Below are positions 1-10,699 of a stretch of DNA of 60,660 bases, piece by piece. Source of the DNA: Alcanivorax sp. (GTDB lineage Bacteria > Pseudomonadota > Gammaproteobacteria > Pseudomonadales > Alcanivoracaceae); the NCBI GenBank assembly GCA_013823245.1, contig PNLU01000007.1:1-60660 (forward strand), read 5' to 3'. The notes under the pieces were generated by a model. It made no database searches. It worked only from the letters and a program-made list of their open reading frames with translations, and was not told the DNA's origin. The number at the start of each line of letters is the position of its first letter. The stretch's first letter is position 1. A program made the position numbers and the translations under genes.

Positions 1-774
1 CCGGTGGAGGCGGCTGCACACATCCACTCCGAGCGGCTGGCCCGGAACTACCCGGCATTGCGCCGTTACCTGGATCGGCTGGGCTCGATCATGTCGCTGG
101 ATATCGCGGTGCATGATGAGTACGGCCAGGTGCTGGCCGTGACCGTGGACAGCCGCACCCAGCGTGCCACGCTGTCCATGCTGGTGCGGGACGGCCAACC
201 CGTGGCCACCCGCCACGGCCGTGCCGTGCCGGAGGCCCGGCCGCTGCTGGACGAGACCGAGCGGCGCCTGACGGTCGATGTGCAGGCGCGGGTGGAACTG
301 CTCGGGATCGTGGCGGACGTGACCGGCATGCAGGGCTATATCCATTATCGCCCGGAGGGTGATAACGCCCGGGTGTCCGGGCAGATGGTGCATACCCCGA
401 CGGTGCGCACCAGCGGCCGGGCGCTGGGGATGATGCCCGCCGGGGTGATCAACTTCGTGTTGCCACGCTCGATCGACCAGCTGGCGACGGACTTCATGTC
501 GGTGGCCACCCAGGGCAACAGCGGCCGGGGCATCGTCGGTGAGGTGAACTTCAGCCAGAATCCGCGTGGCGAGGCGGAAATCACCGCCACGGGCACCTTT
601 GAAGCGCTGGACAACTTCATGGTGCGGCTGGGCATGCGCATGGTCAGCGACCGCGTGGTGCCTGATCCGGATACGGCCGATGATCTGGGGCGTCTGGTCA
701 GTGACATCCAGGCAGCCTTTGTGCGCGACCTGGAGGTGTTCGAGGCACGGGTGGCGTCTGCACAAAGCCTTTGA
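1..774 (+). CDS. Hypothetical protein, possibly missing its N-terminus
   Basis: The frame is open to the window edge. A GTG at position 4 could be the start, but the gene may begin upstream. The visible 257 residues contain no motif I recognise. There is no clear signal peptide or membrane segment, and the protein looks like a soluble alpha/beta protein with a Gly/Met-rich middle around residues 140-160. The stop codon overlaps the -35 box of the following tRNA promoter. In many gammaproteobacteria thrS lies directly upstream of infC; this protein is not ThrS, so the usual thrS-infC linkage is absent here. Function unknown. Confidence 0.6.
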   Translation, partial: PVEAAAHIHSERLARNYPALRRYLDRLGSIMSLDIAVHDEYGQVLAVTVDSRTQRATLSMLVRDGQPVATRHGRAVPEARPLLDETERRLTVDVQARVELLGIVADVTGMQGYIHYRPEGDNARVSGQMVHTPTVRTSGRALGMMPAGVINFVLPRSIDQLATDFMSVATQGNSGRGIVGEVNFSQNPRGEAEITATGTFEALDNFMVRLGMRMVSDRVVPDPDTADDLGRLVSDIQAAFVRDLEVFEARVASAQSL

Positions 775-798
775 CAGGGCGACGGCAGTGGGTAGAAT
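771..798 (+). promoter_or_regulatory. tRNA-Val promoter
   Basis: TTGACA at 771-776 and TAGAAT at 793-798 are separated by 16 bp, and the tRNA begins 15 bp later. The -35 box overlaps the TGA stop of the preceding gene. The tRNA promoters at 24476 and 6514 also have 16-bp spacers. Confidence 0.8.
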
Positions 799-812
799 AG
801 CCGCCTCTCAGC

Positions 813-889
813 AGGCACGTAGCTCAGTTGGTTAGAGCACCACCTTGACATGGTGGGGGTCGGTGGTTCGAATCCACTCGTGCCTACCA
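813..889 (+). tRNA. tRNA-Val (anticodon GAC)
   Basis: A 77-nt cloverleaf with a 7-bp acceptor stem (AGGCACG pairing with CGTGCCT), an anticodon stem CCACC/GGTGG around the loop TTGACAT (GAC at 847-849), a T-arm with TTCGAAT, and an encoded ACCA end. A terminator hairpin follows, so it is probably transcribed alone. Confidence 0.97.
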
Positions 890-898
890 GATTGAACG

Positions 899-931
899 AA
901 AGCCACCGCGGCACAGCCCCGGTGGCTTTTT
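899..931 (+). terminator. Intrinsic terminator after tRNA-Val
   Basis: A 10-bp stem AAAGCCACCG (899-908) / CGGTGGCTTT (920-929) runs into a short T-run. It ends the tRNA transcript before the infC promoter. Confidence 0.85.
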
Positions 932-967
932 CGTTCTGGAACAAGCGATTAGACCGCAGTACAGGGC

Positions 968-996
968 TTGTATCGCCCCGGGGCGGTCTATACAAT
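968..996 (+). promoter_or_regulatory. Probable infC operon promoter
   Basis: TTGTAT (968-973) and TACAAT (991-996) are spaced by 17 bp. They lie just downstream of the tRNA terminator and about 75 bp before the infC leader hairpin and start. Confidence 0.65.
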
Positions 997-1022
997 GCGC
1001 GATCAGCCTCGATAGGCTGGGG

Positions 1023-1051
1023 GTCGAAATCCGCAGGTTCGGGATTTCGAC
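1023..1051 (+). promoter_or_regulatory. Leader hairpin upstream of infC
   Basis: GTCGAAATCC (1023-1032) is a perfect 10-bp inverted repeat of GGATTTCGAC (1042-1051) around a 9-nt loop. No T-run follows, so it is not a terminator. It sits 15 nt before the GGAGGT ribosome site at 1067-1072. A role in translation control or mRNA stability is inference. Confidence 0.6.
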
Positions 1052-1079
1052 AGACGAGAACAGACCGGAGGTAGCCAAC

Positions 1080-1616
1080 ATTAAAGGTGGTGGCAAGGGC
1101 GACAAACGCGCCCGCATAAACGATCAGATCCAGGTAAGCCAGGTTCGCCTTATTGATGATGAAGGTGAGCAGGTAGGTATCGTCACGCTGGAAGAGGCCC
1201 TGGCGGCCGCTCAGGCGAAAGACCTTGATCTGGTGGAAATATCTCCGGATGCCGAGCCGCCTGTCTGTCGCATGATGGACTATGGCAAGCATCTGTTCGA
1301 CCTGAAGCAGAAGCTGAAGGAAGGGCGCAAGAAGCAGCGCCAGACGCAGGTCAAGGAAATGAAATTCCGGCCGGGCACTGATGACGGCGATTACCAGGTC
1401 AAACTGCGTAATCTGATCCGTTTTCTGGAGTCCGGCGACAAGGCCAAGGTAACCGTGCGGTTCCGTGGCCGGGAGATGGCGCACCAGAACCTGGGGCTCG
1501 AATTGCTCCAGCGTGTGGAAGCGGATCTCGCGGAAGTGGGGCAGGTCGAACAACGACCGAATATGGAAGGCCGTCAGATGATCATGGTCCTTTCGCCCCT
1601 GAAGAAGAACAAGTGA
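1080..1616 (+). CDS. infC: Translation initiation factor IF-3, ATT start
   Basis: IF-3 binds the 30S subunit, prevents premature joining of 50S and checks start-codon/initiator-tRNA pairing. The 178-residue product matches the usual length. The N-domain signature RINDQI lies at residues 12-17, [11 protein letters not shown] at about 60-70, and the C-domain FRGREMAH at about 128-135. The start is ATT at 1080, 7 nt after a strong GGAGGT; no ATG or GTG gives a full-length protein. A non-AUG infC start is the known basis of IF-3 autoregulation, because IF-3 discriminates against it. It heads the infC-rpmI-rplT block. Confidence 0.97.
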   Translation: MKGGGKGDKRARINDQIQVSQVRLIDDEGEQVGIVTLEEALAAAQAKDLDLVEISPDAEPPVCRMMDYGKHLFDLKQKLKEGRKKQRQTQVKEMKFRPGTDDGDYQVKLRNLIRFLESGDKAKVTVRFRGREMAHQNLGLELLQRVEADLAEVGQVEQRPNMEGRQMIMVLSPLKKNK

Positions 1617-1678
1617 TCGGATTTCCGGACACTTGAGCCAGATGTAACGCAAACCCAAACAAGGTATCGAGAGCAATC

Positions 1679-1873
1679 ATGCCAAAGATCAAATCAAATC
1701 GCGGGGCCGCCAAGCGTTTCAAGAAAACCGCCTCCGGTTTCAAGCGCAAGCAGGCATTCAAAAACCACATCCTGACGAAGAAGTCCGCCAAGCGGATTCG
1801 TCAGCTCCGGCCGAAGTCCGAGGTACACGCCTCTGATATCGCGCTGGTGAAGCGCATGCTGCCGGGCGTCTGA
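1679..1873 (+). CDS. rpmI: 50S ribosomal protein L35
   Basis: A 64-residue, very Lys/Arg-rich protein starting [15 protein letters not shown], the normal length and start for bL35. It assembles into the large subunit. It lies 62 bp after infC and 51 bp before rplT, as in the conserved infC-rpmI-rplT operon. In Escherichia coli L20 represses rpmI translation through its mRNA; I did not identify the matching pseudoknot here. Confidence 0.98.
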   Translation: MPKIKSNRGAAKRFKKTASGFKRKQAFKNHILTKKSAKRIRQLRPKSEVHASDIALVKRMLPGV

Positions 1874-1924
1874 AGACGCCTGCAAACAACGCTGGATAAC
1901 TGAAACGGTTTTTGGAGAACTGAA

Positions 1925-2284
1925 ATGGCTCGAGTAAAGCGTGGTGTGCAGGCCCGTCGCCGGCACAAGAAAATTCTGAAACTGGCCAAGGGTTACTATG
2001 GTGCCCGCAGCCGTGTGTACCGCGTAGCGGTGCAGGCGGTGACCAAGGCTGGCCAGTATGCCTACCGTGACCGCAAGGCGCGCAAGCGTCAGTTCCGTCG
2101 TCTGTGGATCGTGCGTATCAACGCCGGTGCCCGGGCCAACGGCCTGAGCTACAGCCGCCTGATCAACGGTCTGAAGAAAGCATCTGTAGACATCGACCGT
2201 AAAGTGCTGGCTGATCTGGCCGTGCGTGATGCGGTGGCGTTTGGCGCGCTGGCTGAAAAGGCCAAAGCGAGCCTCGCCGCCTGA
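1925..2284 (+). CDS. rplT: 50S ribosomal protein L20
   Basis: A 119-residue basic protein starting [19 protein letters not shown], typical of bL20, an early 23S rRNA-binding assembly protein and, in E. coli, the autoregulator of the rpmI-rplT mRNA. The long basic N-terminal helix (about 1-60) and the globular C-terminal part are both present. It is the last gene before the strong hairpin at 2345-2383, which divides the ribosomal block from pheST. Confidence 0.98.
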   Translation: MARVKRGVQARRRHKKILKLAKGYYGARSRVYRVAVQAVTKAGQYAYRDRKARKRQFRRLWIVRINAGARANGLSYSRLINGLKKASVDIDRKVLADLAVRDAVAFGALAEKAKASLAA

Positions 2285-2323
2285 GCGTCTGCACACGCTG
2301 ACAGCGACTGCATGACAGCCTGA

Positions 2324-3412
<1,089 letters not shown>

Positions 3413-3439
3413 CCAACCGCCGCTAGGGGATAAACAAAG

Positions 3440-5827
3440 ATGCTGATTATCGAAAGCTGGCTGCGCGAATGGGCCAACCCGAATCTGGATACGGATGCGC
3501 TGGCGCATCAGTTGAGCATGGCGGGCCTGGAAGTCGATGGCGTAGCGCCTGCGGCAGCGCCGTTTTCCGGTGTGGTGGTGGGCGAAGTGCTGAGCACGCG
3601 CCCGCACCCGGATGCCGAAAAGCTGACCCTGTGTGAGGTCAGCGACGGCAGCGAGACCTTTCCGGTGGTATGTGGTGCGCCGAATGTGCGCGCCGGATTG
3701 AAAGTGCCGTTTGCCCGCGTAGGGGCCGAGTTGCCCGGTGATTTCCGTATCAAGAAGGCCAAGCTGCGTGGCGAGCCGTCGCTGGGCATGCTCTGCGGTG
3801 CCTCGGAACTGGGCCTGGAAGATCTGGTTGACGGGTTGCTGGAGCTGCCGGCGGATGCGCCGGTGGGCGAGGACATCCGCGCCTACCTGCAACTGGATGA
3901 CAGCATCATTGAAGTGGATCTGACGCCGAACCGGGCCGACTGCCTGAGCGTGCGCGGCATTGCCCGCGAAGTCAGCGTGCTGAACAAGGTACCCTTTACG
4001 CCACCCGCCATAGCGCCGGTGACGCCGGTGATCGACGATACTTTCCCGGTGTCCGTGGCGGCCCCGGAAGCGTGCCCGCGCTATCTGGGCCGAGTGATTC
4101 GTGGCATTGATCCGACCGCGACCACGCCCTTGTGGATGGTGGAGCGGTTGCGCCGCGCCGGGTTGCGGCCGATCGACCCCGTGGTGGACGTGACCAATTA
4201 CGTGCTGCTGGAACTGGGGCAGCCGTTGCACGCATTTGACCTGGCCCGTTTGCAGCAGGGCATCGAGGTGCGCCAGGCGCGCCAGGGCGAAAGCCTGACG
4301 CTGCTGGACGAACAAACGGTGACGCTGCGTGACGATACCCTGGTGATTGCTGATGCCAGTGGTCCTCTGGCCATGGCCGGGATCATGGGCGGTGCCGGGT
4401 CCGGTGTCACCGATGCGACCGTGGATATCTTCCTGGAATGTGCCTTTTTTGCGCCGCTGGCGGTGGCGGGCAAGGCGCGCAGCTATGGGCTGCATACCGA
4501 TTCCTCGCACCGCTTCGAGCGCGGTGTGGATCCGGCGCTGCAGGCCGAAGCCATGGAGCGGGCCACGGCGTTGATCATCGACATCGCGGGCGGGCAGCCA
4601 GGTCCGGTGACCGAGGCGCTGGCCGAGCAGGCGTTGCCGCAACCGGTGGCGATCGAGCTGACCGCCGCCCGGGTCGAAGGGCTGCTGGGTCTGGCGCTGG
4701 CCGATGATGAGATCAGTGACATTCTGGCTCGCCTGGGCATGCAGGTGACGGCGACCGGCACGGGCGCCTGGCGTGTCTTGCCGCCGAGCTGGCGTTTCGA
4801 CATGGCCATCGAGCAGGACCTGATTGAAGAACTGGCCCGGGTCTATGGTTATGACCGTTTGCCCAGCCGCTTGCCTGCGATTCAGGGCGGCGCGGCAAGC
4901 CAGCCGGAAACCCTGCTGCCGGCACGGCGGTTGTCTGATGTGCTGACGGGTCGCGGCTATCTGGAAGCGATTACCTATACCTTTGTGGACCCGGCGATGC
5001 AGGCCGCGCTGGACCCGCAAGTGAGTCCGCTGGCGCTGGCCAACCCGATTTCCAGCGAGCTGGCGGTAATGCGCACGACACTTTGGGCCGGGCTGCTGAC
5101 GGCGGCACAGCGCAACCTGAACCGGCAGACGGCGCGCCTGCGGCTGTTCGAGCAGGGGCTGCGTTTTGTCCCCGGCGCGGGCGAGCAGGGGGGTCTGCTG
5201 CAGGAGCCGATGCTGGCCGGGCTGGTGTTCGGCAGTGCGCGGCCGCTGCACTTCGACGAGCCGGGTCGCAAGGTCGATTTCCTCGACATCAAGGGCGACG
5301 TCGAGGCGCTGCTCAGTGTGGCGGGTGGTCTGGCCGGATACCGCTTCGAAGCGGCGGAGCACCAGGTGCTGCATCCGGGGCAGAGTGCCCGCATCCTGCG
5401 TGACGATGTGGAGGCAGGCTGGATCGGCAAGCTGCATCCGGCGCTGGCGGTGAAGCTGGACCTGCCGGCGGATATCTACCTTTTCGAGCTGAGAAAGTCG
5501 GTGATCGAGGGGGTATCGGTGCCGAAGTTCTCTGATCTGTCCGAGTATCCTTCGGTGCGTCGTGATCTGGCGCTGGTCATGCCCGCCGAGGTGCCTGCGG
5601 GCGCGGTGCTGGCGGCGGTCCGTGCGGCCTGTGACGCACGTCTGCGCGAGGTCGCACTTTTCGATGTATATCAGGGAGATAAGATCGAAAAAGGTCACAA
5701 GAGTCTGGCCTTGGGCTTGACCTTCCAGGACCGTTCACGCACGCTAGGGGAGGCTGAAATCAGTGACCTCGTTTCGGGGGTGCTATCTCAGCTAAAACAA
5801 GAATTTAATGCTACTTTGCGAGAGTGA
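3440..5827 (+). CDS. pheT: Phenylalanyl-tRNA synthetase beta subunit
   Basis: The 795-residue beta subunit, of normal length. It carries the N-terminal tRNA-binding OB-fold (about 40-150), the B3/B4 editing domain that hydrolyses Tyr-tRNA-Phe (about 210-380), the B5 domain (about 400-470), a catalytic-like core, and the C-terminal FDX-ACB domain (about 700-795, with [13 protein letters not shown] at its start), which contacts the anticodon arm. It is transcribed with pheS and followed 28 bp later by ihfA, the same order as in enteric bacteria. Confidence 0.98.
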   Translation: MLIIESWLREWANPNLDTDALAHQLSMAGLEVDGVAPAAAPFSGVVVGEVLSTRPHPDAEKLTLCEVSDGSETFPVVCGAPNVRAGLKVPFARVGAELPGDFRIKKAKLRGEPSLGMLCGASELGLEDLVDGLLELPADAPVGEDIRAYLQLDDSIIEVDLTPNRADCLSVRGIAREVSVLNKVPFTPPAIAPVTPVIDDTFPVSVAAPEACPRYLGRVIRGIDPTATTPLWMVERLRRAGLRPIDPVVDVTNYVLLELGQPLHAFDLARLQQGIEVRQARQGESLTLLDEQTVTLRDDTLVIADASGPLAMAGIMGGAGSGVTDATVDIFLECAFFAPLAVAGKARSYGLHTDSSHRFERGVDPALQAEAMERATALIIDIAGGQPGPVTEALAEQALPQPVAIELTAARVEGLLGLALADDEISDILARLGMQVTATGTGAWRVLPPSWRFDMAIEQDLIEELARVYGYDRLPSRLPAIQGGAASQPETLLPARRLSDVLTGRGYLEAITYTFVDPAMQAALDPQVSPLALANPISSELAVMRTTLWAGLLTAAQRNLNRQTARLRLFEQGLRFVPGAGEQGGLLQEPMLAGLVFGSARPLHFDEPGRKVDFLDIKGDVEALLSVAGGLAGYRFEAAEHQVLHPGQSARILRDDVEAGWIGKLHPALAVKLDLPADIYLFELRKSVIEGVSVPKFSDLSEYPSVRRDLALVMPAEVPAGAVLAAVRAACDARLREVALFDVYQGDKIEKGHKSLALGLTFQDRSRTLGEAEISDLVSGVLSQLKQEFNATLRE

Positions 5828-5855
5828 TTCGAGGGCTTCAGATGAGGGCTTGTGG

Positions 5856-6158
5856 ATGGCAGCGCTGACCAAGGCGGACATGGCGGAACGCCTGTTTACT
5901 GAACTCGGCCTGAACAAGCGTGAAGCCAAGGAAATGGTGGAGATGTTCTTTGAGGAAATCCGCCATGCCCTGGAGAACAATGTTCAGGTAAAGTTATCGG
6001 GTTTCGGCAACTTCGATCTGCGTGACAAGAGCGAACGGCCGGGCCGCAACCCGAAGACGGGCGAAGAGATTCCCATTACGGCGCGTCGGGTCGTGACCTT
6101 TCGCCCGGGGCAAAAACTAAAACAACGAGTTGAAGCATATGCTGGAACCAAGCAATAA
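5856..6158 (+). CDS. ihfA: Integration host factor alpha subunit
   Basis: The DNA-bending alpha subunit of the IHF heterodimer, 100 residues starting [14 protein letters not shown]. The body and the beta-arm segment [11 protein letters not shown] (64-74), whose proline intercalates into DNA, are conserved, as is the [16 protein letters not shown] end. The ATG at 5856 is chosen because the E. coli protein starts at the same place; the frame also runs upstream into pheT. The MerR-type gene starts inside its 3' end. Confidence 0.97.
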   Translation: MAALTKADMAERLFTELGLNKREAKEMVEMFFEEIRHALENNVQVKLSGFGNFDLRDKSERPGRNPKTGEEIPITARRVVTFRPGQKLKQRVEAYAGTKQ

Positions 6159-6495
6159 CGACCAGCTCCCGGCGATTCCAGGGAAGCGCTACTTCACCAT
6201 TGGTGAAGTCAGTGATCTCTGTGATGTAAAGCCGCACGTGCTGCGTTACTGGGAACAGGAATTCCCGCAACTCAAGCCGGTGAAGCGGCGCGGCAACCGA
6301 CGCTACTACCAGCGTCAGGATGTGCTGATGATCCGCCAGATCCGCAGCCTGCTGTACGATCAGGGCTATACCATTGGCGGTGCACGTCAGCAGCTGACCG
6401 AGGGCAGCAATGGCGAGCAGGCCACCCACTACCAGCAGCTGATCCGGCAGATGATCGTTGAGCTGGAAGACGTGCTTGACGTCTTGCGGGCCTGA
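6139..6495 (+). CDS. MerR-family regulator next to ihfA
   Basis: A 118-residue protein with an N-terminal winged helix-turn-helix of the MerR type (about 18-85: [22 protein letters not shown]). The short C-terminal dimerisation helix has no metal-binding cysteines and no ligand domain. This small MerR-like protein is commonly found directly after ihfA in gammaproteobacteria; its targets are not known to me. ATG 6139 is preferred; a TTG at 6130 is also in frame. It overlaps ihfA by 20 bp, implying coupled translation. Confidence 0.9.
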   Translation: MLEPSNNDQLPAIPGKRYFTIGEVSDLCDVKPHVLRYWEQEFPQLKPVKRRGNRRYYQRQDVLMIRQIRSLLYDQGYTIGGARQQLTEGSNGEQATHYQQLIRQMIVELEDVLDVLRA

Positions 6496-6513
6496 TTTTC
6501 CGGTCGTTTCTGT

Positions 6514-6541
6514 TTGCACTGCGGCGCTGATCAGTTATGAT
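6514..6541 (+). promoter_or_regulatory. tRNA-Pro promoter
   Basis: TTGCAC (6514-6519) and TATGAT (6536-6541) with a 16-bp spacer, 29 bp before the tRNA. Confidence 0.7.
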
Positions 6542-6569
6542 TGCCGCCGCTTTGATATCACCTGTTTTC

Positions 6570-6647
<78 letters not shown>

Positions 6648-6690
6648 ATCACCGGCCCAGGGGCATCCCCACCCTGGTGCCAGCCCGAAG

Positions 6691-6714
6691 AGGCCGCTGA
6701 ATAGCGGCCTTTTT
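6691..6714 (+). terminator. Intrinsic terminator after tRNA-Pro
   Basis: Stem AGGCCGCT (6691-6698) / AGCGGCCT (6703-6710), loop GAAT, then a T-run. It separates the tRNA from cmoA. Confidence 0.88.
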
Positions 6715-6751
6715 GCGTTGCGGCACGGGCACGGAAGGAGGGAGCCGGATC

Positions 6752-7477
6752 ATGAAAGATGACATCTACGCGCGGCCTAGGGATGCCGTGGCGCGTTTCA
6801 GCTTCGATGAGCAGGTGGCGGCGGTGTTTCCCGACATGATCCGCCGCTCGGTACCGGGTTACGGCACCATGATCGATATGATTGGTGTGCTGTCGGCCCG
6901 CTACGCCCGTCCGGGTACACGCCTTTATGACCTCGGTGCCTCACTGGGTGCGGCGACCCTGGCCATGGCCCGGTTGCTGCCGCACCGGGATTGTGAACTG
7001 GTGGCGGTGGACAATTCCGAGGCCATGATCGCGCGCGCCCGCACCGTGCTGGAGGCGGAGGCGCCTCAGGTGCCGGTGACGCTGCGCTGCGAGGATATCC
7101 GCCAGACGCCGCTGGAGCGCGCATCGGTGGTGGTGCTCAATTTCACCCTGCAATTCGTGCCGCTGGAAGATCGCGACACGCTGATCCAGCGTATCGGTGC
7201 GGCCCAGCAGGCGGGGGATATCCTTATCCTGTCGGAAAAGATCCGCTTTGCCGACGCTGACGAAGACACTCTTCAACAGGCCCTGCATCACGCCTTCAAA
7301 CGGAACAACGGCTACAGCGATCTGGAAATCAGCCAGAAACGCACCGCACTGGAAAACGTGCTGGTGCCGGAGACGCTGGCGGCGCACGAGGCGCGCCTGC
7401 AGGCGGCGGGCTACGCCAGCGTGCATGTCTGGTTCCGCTGCTTCAACTTCATGTCTCTGGTGGCGGTGCGCGGATGA
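6752..7477 (+). CDS. cmoA: Carboxy-S-adenosyl-L-methionine synthase
   Basis: CmoA converts SAM and prephenate to carboxy-SAM, the donor CmoB uses to form cmo5U at the wobble position of several tRNAs. The 241 residues match the family, with the Rossmann SAM motif [15 protein letters not shown] and the family-specific segment [20 protein letters not shown]. The ATG at 6752 is chosen for its strong GGAGGGAG and its match to the family start; the frame also extends upstream. It overlaps cmoB by 4 bp (ATGA), so the two are translationally coupled. Confidence 0.97.
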   Translation: MKDDIYARPRDAVARFSFDEQVAAVFPDMIRRSVPGYGTMIDMIGVLSARYARPGTRLYDLGASLGAATLAMARLLPHRDCELVAVDNSEAMIARARTVLEAEAPQVPVTLRCEDIRQTPLERASVVVLNFTLQFVPLEDRDTLIQRIGAAQQAGDILILSEKIRFADADEDTLQQALHHAFKRNNGYSDLEISQKRTALENVLVPETLAAHEARLQAAGYASVHVWFRCFNFMSLVAVRG

Positions 7478-8469
7478 CCTGGCACGCACAGGCGGCCGCC
7501 GCCGTTGATCTGGACAGCTACTGCGCGGCGCTGGAACAGGCGACGGCGGATCTCGCCCCCTGGCAGCAAACGCTGTCATCGCTGACCCGGCAACGCTTGC
7601 TGGAAACGCCGCACGGTGACTTGCCACGCTGGCGGGCGGCGGTGCAGCAGTTGCCGCCGGGGCCGGCGCCCTGCGACCTCTCCACGGACACCCTGCAGAT
7701 TGGTGCGGGCTCTGCCCCGGATCCGGCGTCGCTGATGCAGGGGCTGAAGGGGCTGATGCCGTGGCGCAAGGGGCCTTTTTCGTTCTTTGGTACGCACATC
7801 GACACCGAGTGGCGTTCTGACTGGAAATGGCAGCGTGTGGTGCCCGGCATCACGCCGCTGACCGGCCGCCGGGTGCTGGATGTGGGCTGCGGTTCGGGCT
7901 ACCACTGCTGGCGCATGCTGGGAGCAGGGGCAAAATCGGTCCTCGGGATTGATCCCGGTATCCTGTTCCTGATGCAGTTTCTGGCGGTGAAGCGCTACAC
8001 GCCGGAGGCGCCGGTGTGGTTTGCGCCCGTGCGCATGGAGGAGTTGCCGGGGGAGGCGGCGGCCTTCGACACCGTGTTTTCCATGGGCGTGCTGTATCAC
8101 CGGCGTTCACCGCTGGATCATCTGCTGGAGCTGCGCGCGGCGCTTCGACCTGGTGGTGAACTGGTGCTGGAGACACTGGTGGTTGAAGGGGATGCCAGCA
8201 CGGTGCTGATGCCGGAAGACCGCTACGCGATGATGCGTAATGTATTTTTCCTGCCGAGTACGGACATGCTGGCGCTGTGGTTGCGACGCTGTGGCTTCGA
8301 GGCGGTGAAGGTGGTGGATGTGCGACCGACCACCACCGATGAGCAGCGCGCGACAGAATGGATGCAATTCCAGTCATTGCCGGATTTTCTTGATCCGGAA
8401 GACCAGACCAGAACACGGGAAGGTTATCCGGCGCCGGTGCGGGCCGTGCTGGTGGCCCGGCGGGTGTAG
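7474..8469 (+). CDS. cmoB: tRNA U34 carboxymethyltransferase
   Basis: CmoB transfers the carboxymethyl group of carboxy-SAM to 5-hydroxyuridine-34, giving cmo5U, which widens codon reading of Val, Ser, Pro, Thr, Ala and Leu tRNAs. The 331-residue length is normal. The N-terminal half includes [10 protein letters not shown], and motif [17 protein letters not shown] starts about residue 131. It follows cmoA with an ATGA overlap and is convergent with the GGDEF-like gene 12 bp away. No hydroxylation gene is nearby. Confidence 0.97.
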   Translation: MTWHAQAAAAVDLDSYCAALEQATADLAPWQQTLSSLTRQRLLETPHGDLPRWRAAVQQLPPGPAPCDLSTDTLQIGAGSAPDPASLMQGLKGLMPWRKGPFSFFGTHIDTEWRSDWKWQRVVPGITPLTGRRVLDVGCGSGYHCWRMLGAGAKSVLGIDPGILFLMQFLAVKRYTPEAPVWFAPVRMEELPGEAAAFDTVFSMGVLYHRRSPLDHLLELRAALRPGGELVLETLVVEGDASTVLMPEDRYAMMRNVFFLPSTDMLALWLRRCGFEAVKVVDVRPTTTDEQRATEWMQFQSLPDFLDPEDQTRTREGYPAPVRAVLVARRV

Positions 8470-8481
8470 AGCGGTGCTGGG

Positions 8482-9147
8482 CTAGCGCGCCGAGGCCAGT
8501 AACAACTCGTCCACCAGCGCCATCCGCTCCTCTTCGTTCAGATCACGAAACATCTGCCGCAGCTTCTGTGGGGTGCTGGTGTCGTTGGGCAGAATGTCCG
8601 GGGTCGCGCTTTCGCGGTGACGGTCGTGGCTGAAGGCGGGGGCGGGGGCCTGCAGTGCCTGGGCCATCTGGCGGCTGACATTGATCGCTTTGGCGCCATG
8701 GGAGGCGGTATGCAGGGCGCGCATGATCAGTTTGCGCGGGTCCTGGCACGGTTCGTCGTCCACGCAATGCAGGCCGAGTCGCAGGTCGAAGCGCAGCTGA
8801 CGTTCTTTCAGGCGGAAGCCGTGATTGCCCAGTTGCCGGGTCAGGCGCTGGGCCAGCCGCCGGGCACCGCGCGGTGGCGTGTCCGGCAGCGCGAACACCA
8901 GGCGGCCGTCGCCCCAGGCGCACAGCCAGTCTTCGGCCCGTTTGACCTTGTCGACCTCGGCGGCCAGCAGGGTTTGCATGCGTCGGGTGACACTGTGGCC
9001 TTCTTCGGCCGCAATGTCGGTGAAGTTGCCCAGATAGACACTGAGCAGGTTCAGGGGCAGGTCGCGGCGTTCACAGAAGGCAATCTGTCGTGCCAGGGCC
9101 TGATCCAGCATGCGCAAACGGGGGCTGAGGTGAACGCTCATGGGCAT
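8482..9147 (-). CDS. Degenerate GGDEF-domain protein
   Basis: About 221 residues. The fold signature of a diguanylate cyclase is visible: an alpha1 helix followed by LNLLSVYLGNFTDI in place of the usual L..D.D.F..IN strand. The active-site turn reads WGDGRLVF instead of GGDEF, so cyclase activity is very unlikely. A C-terminal tail (about 175-221) ends in an acidic helix. Possible roles are nucleotide binding or protein interaction. The start is uncertain: ATG 9147 has AAGG upstream, while a GTG at 9189 and an ATG at 9141 are alternatives. Confidence 0.75.
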   Translation of the reverse strand: MPMSVHLSPRLRMLDQALARQIAFCERRDLPLNLLSVYLGNFTDIAAEEGHSVTRRMQTLLAAEVDKVKRAEDWLCAWGDGRLVFALPDTPPRGARRLAQRLTRQLGNHGFRLKERQLRFDLRLGLHCVDDEPCQDPRKLIMRALHTASHGAKAINVSRQMAQALQAPAPAFSHDRHRESATPDILPNDTSTPQKLRQMFRDLNEEERMALVDELLLASAR

Positions 9148-9384
9148 TACTGCGACCTTGTCAATGTCCTGTTGGGCGACAGCCTGCACAGTGCCGGGCC
9201 ATGGTGCGAGGGCACGCGTGGCGCCAGTATGCGCGGGCGAATCCGGAGCATAGGCCAGCCAGGGGCGGGGCGACCATAGGCGTTTTCAGATCGTGACAAA
9301 GCAACAGCAGGCGGTAACGCAGCGTGGCACTGGCGGTGTGACCGGCGAAGACTATAATGACCTTATTGGCACCGGAGGAAGTAC

Positions 9385-9702
9385 ATGGACTGGATGATGA
9401 TTCTCGCCACGGCAGTGACCGCCTCGTTGATGACACTGGGTGTGCTGGCGGCGTGGATGAAGTTCTTTGTCAGTCCCAGCCTGGCCCGCGATCTGGAAAC
9501 CTTGCTCAGGGAGCAGGCCCAGCAGGCGGCGGATCTGATGGCGGTGAAGGTAGAAGAAGCGGTGCGCCGGGGAATCGTTGACGGTGTGACCTCGCTGCCG
9601 ACCCGTGAGGTGCTGCAGGGCACTACGCGCAATATCGCCCGCACCAGTGTGGAAATCGTCGAGGAACGGCTGGGGTCGTTGTTCGGGAAGCGGCGCAAGT
9701 AA
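9385..9702 (+). CDS. Small membrane-anchored protein
   Basis: A 105-residue protein preceded by a strong GGAGGAAG. Residues 4-27 form one hydrophobic segment (MMILATAVTASLMTLGVLAA). The rest is an amphipathic, probably helical, cytoplasmic region ending in the basic GKRRK. A TATAAT lies at 9353-9358 with no good -35. I recognise no family. The next gene on the right is convergent. Confidence 0.7.
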   Translation: MDWMMILATAVTASLMTLGVLAAWMKFFVSPSLARDLETLLREQAQQAADLMAVKVEEAVRRGIVDGVTSLPTREVLQGTTRNIARTSVEIVEERLGSLFGKRRK

Positions 9703-9717
9703 CAGGCGCGCGTCACG

Positions 9718-10473
9718 TCAGTAGCGATGGCCAAACAGCAAACGCGACAGAAGGAAGGTCAGGCCGGCGCTGCCCAGTAGCACGGCTTGTCCGGTCATGG
9801 AGACGGCGGCCGCTACCGGAAGCATCTCCACCAGCGTGGCCAGGGCGCCCACCAGCAGCATCAATCCCAGCATCAGGCAGGCGGCATCCAGCCGACGTTC
9901 GCGCCCCAGTCCGGTTTTCAGGCTGCGCAGTTCCTCCAGAATTTCTTCCTGCATCAGCCGTTGCCGACCCAGTTCGTTGGCCAGTTCGCCGACCTGTTCC
10001 GGCAGCCCCTGCAAGCGGGCCAGCCAGCTCGGGTCTTCCCGGCGCAACAGGGAGAGCAGGTCGTTCAGGCGCACATGGTCATCGAGCCAGTTGCGCAGCA
10101 CTGACCACAGGCTGAATTCACTGATGGCTTCGTTGACCAGGGCAATCCGGTCTTCCGGCCCGAGAATACGCACCTGGTCTTCCTGTGGCAGCTCGGCGTT
10201 GGGCGCCAGTAGCCACTGCAGCATGGCGCCCATGCTGCCGCGGATACGAATGTGCACGTAACCTTCGAATTCCGGCAGGATTTCGATGCCGTCTTCATAG
10301 ATCAACAAGTACAGAATGGCCATGGGCCGTTCGGTGCGGATTCGGATGGCGGTGCCGTGAAGGGTGCGCAGGCGTTCACGGGCCCTGGGCTCACGGGCCA
10401 GGGCCTGGTTCACCAGGGTTTCCAGGGTGCCCAGCACCAGGAACCGTGTCAGGGATGTCTGCGCCTGTTCCAT
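9718..10473 (-). CDS. SCP2/UbiJ-like protein with C-terminal membrane hairpin
   Basis: A protein of about 251 residues. The N-terminal 130 residues have the layout of an SCP2-type lipid-binding fold, as in the ubiquinone accessory factor UbiJ: LHGTAIRIRTE, then a YVHIRIRGSMGAMLQWLL strand-helix, then EDQVRILGPEDRIALV. A helical stretch (about 150-190) precedes two hydrophobic segments (about 195-240). UbiJ itself lacks such segments and normally sits between ubiE and ubiB, so this is a paralogous family rather than ubiJ. ATG 10473 (AAGGG upstream) is preferred; longer starts reach 10515. Confidence 0.65.
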   Translation of the reverse strand: MEQAQTSLTRFLVLGTLETLVNQALAREPRARERLRTLHGTAIRIRTERPMAILYLLIYEDGIEILPEFEGYVHIRIRGSMGAMLQWLLAPNAELPQEDQVRILGPEDRIALVNEAISEFSLWSVLRNWLDDHVRLNDLLSLLRREDPSWLARLQGLPEQVGELANELGRQRLMQEEILEELRSLKTGLGRERRLDAACLMLGLMLLVGALATLVEMLPVAAAVSMTGQAVLLGSAGLTFLLSRLLFGHRY

Positions 10474-10699
10474 CTGCCCTTGTCGTGTTTCCCTCAAGCC
10501 CGTCATTCTACACACAGCTTGTCGGATTGGCCCAGTGGCTACGGAAAATTACACGTCCGGTCATTACCCTCGGCGGGTAAATCGCTATACTAGTCCATCA
10601 TTTCGGGCCAGGCATTGGCCGTACAATGCATGGCGTCCGGCTTTCGGGCGCTCCGGGGTTAGCGGTGGAATTCCTCGGGATGGGGAGCTGATTGGATCT

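Noticed and set aside
8482..9147. Active diguanylate cyclase
   Set aside because: The GGDEF motif is replaced by WGDGRL and the substrate-binding residues are missing.
9718..10473. ubiJ
   Set aside because: The SCP2-like N-domain is similar, but the C-terminal membrane hairpin and lack of ubiE/ubiB neighbours argue against it.
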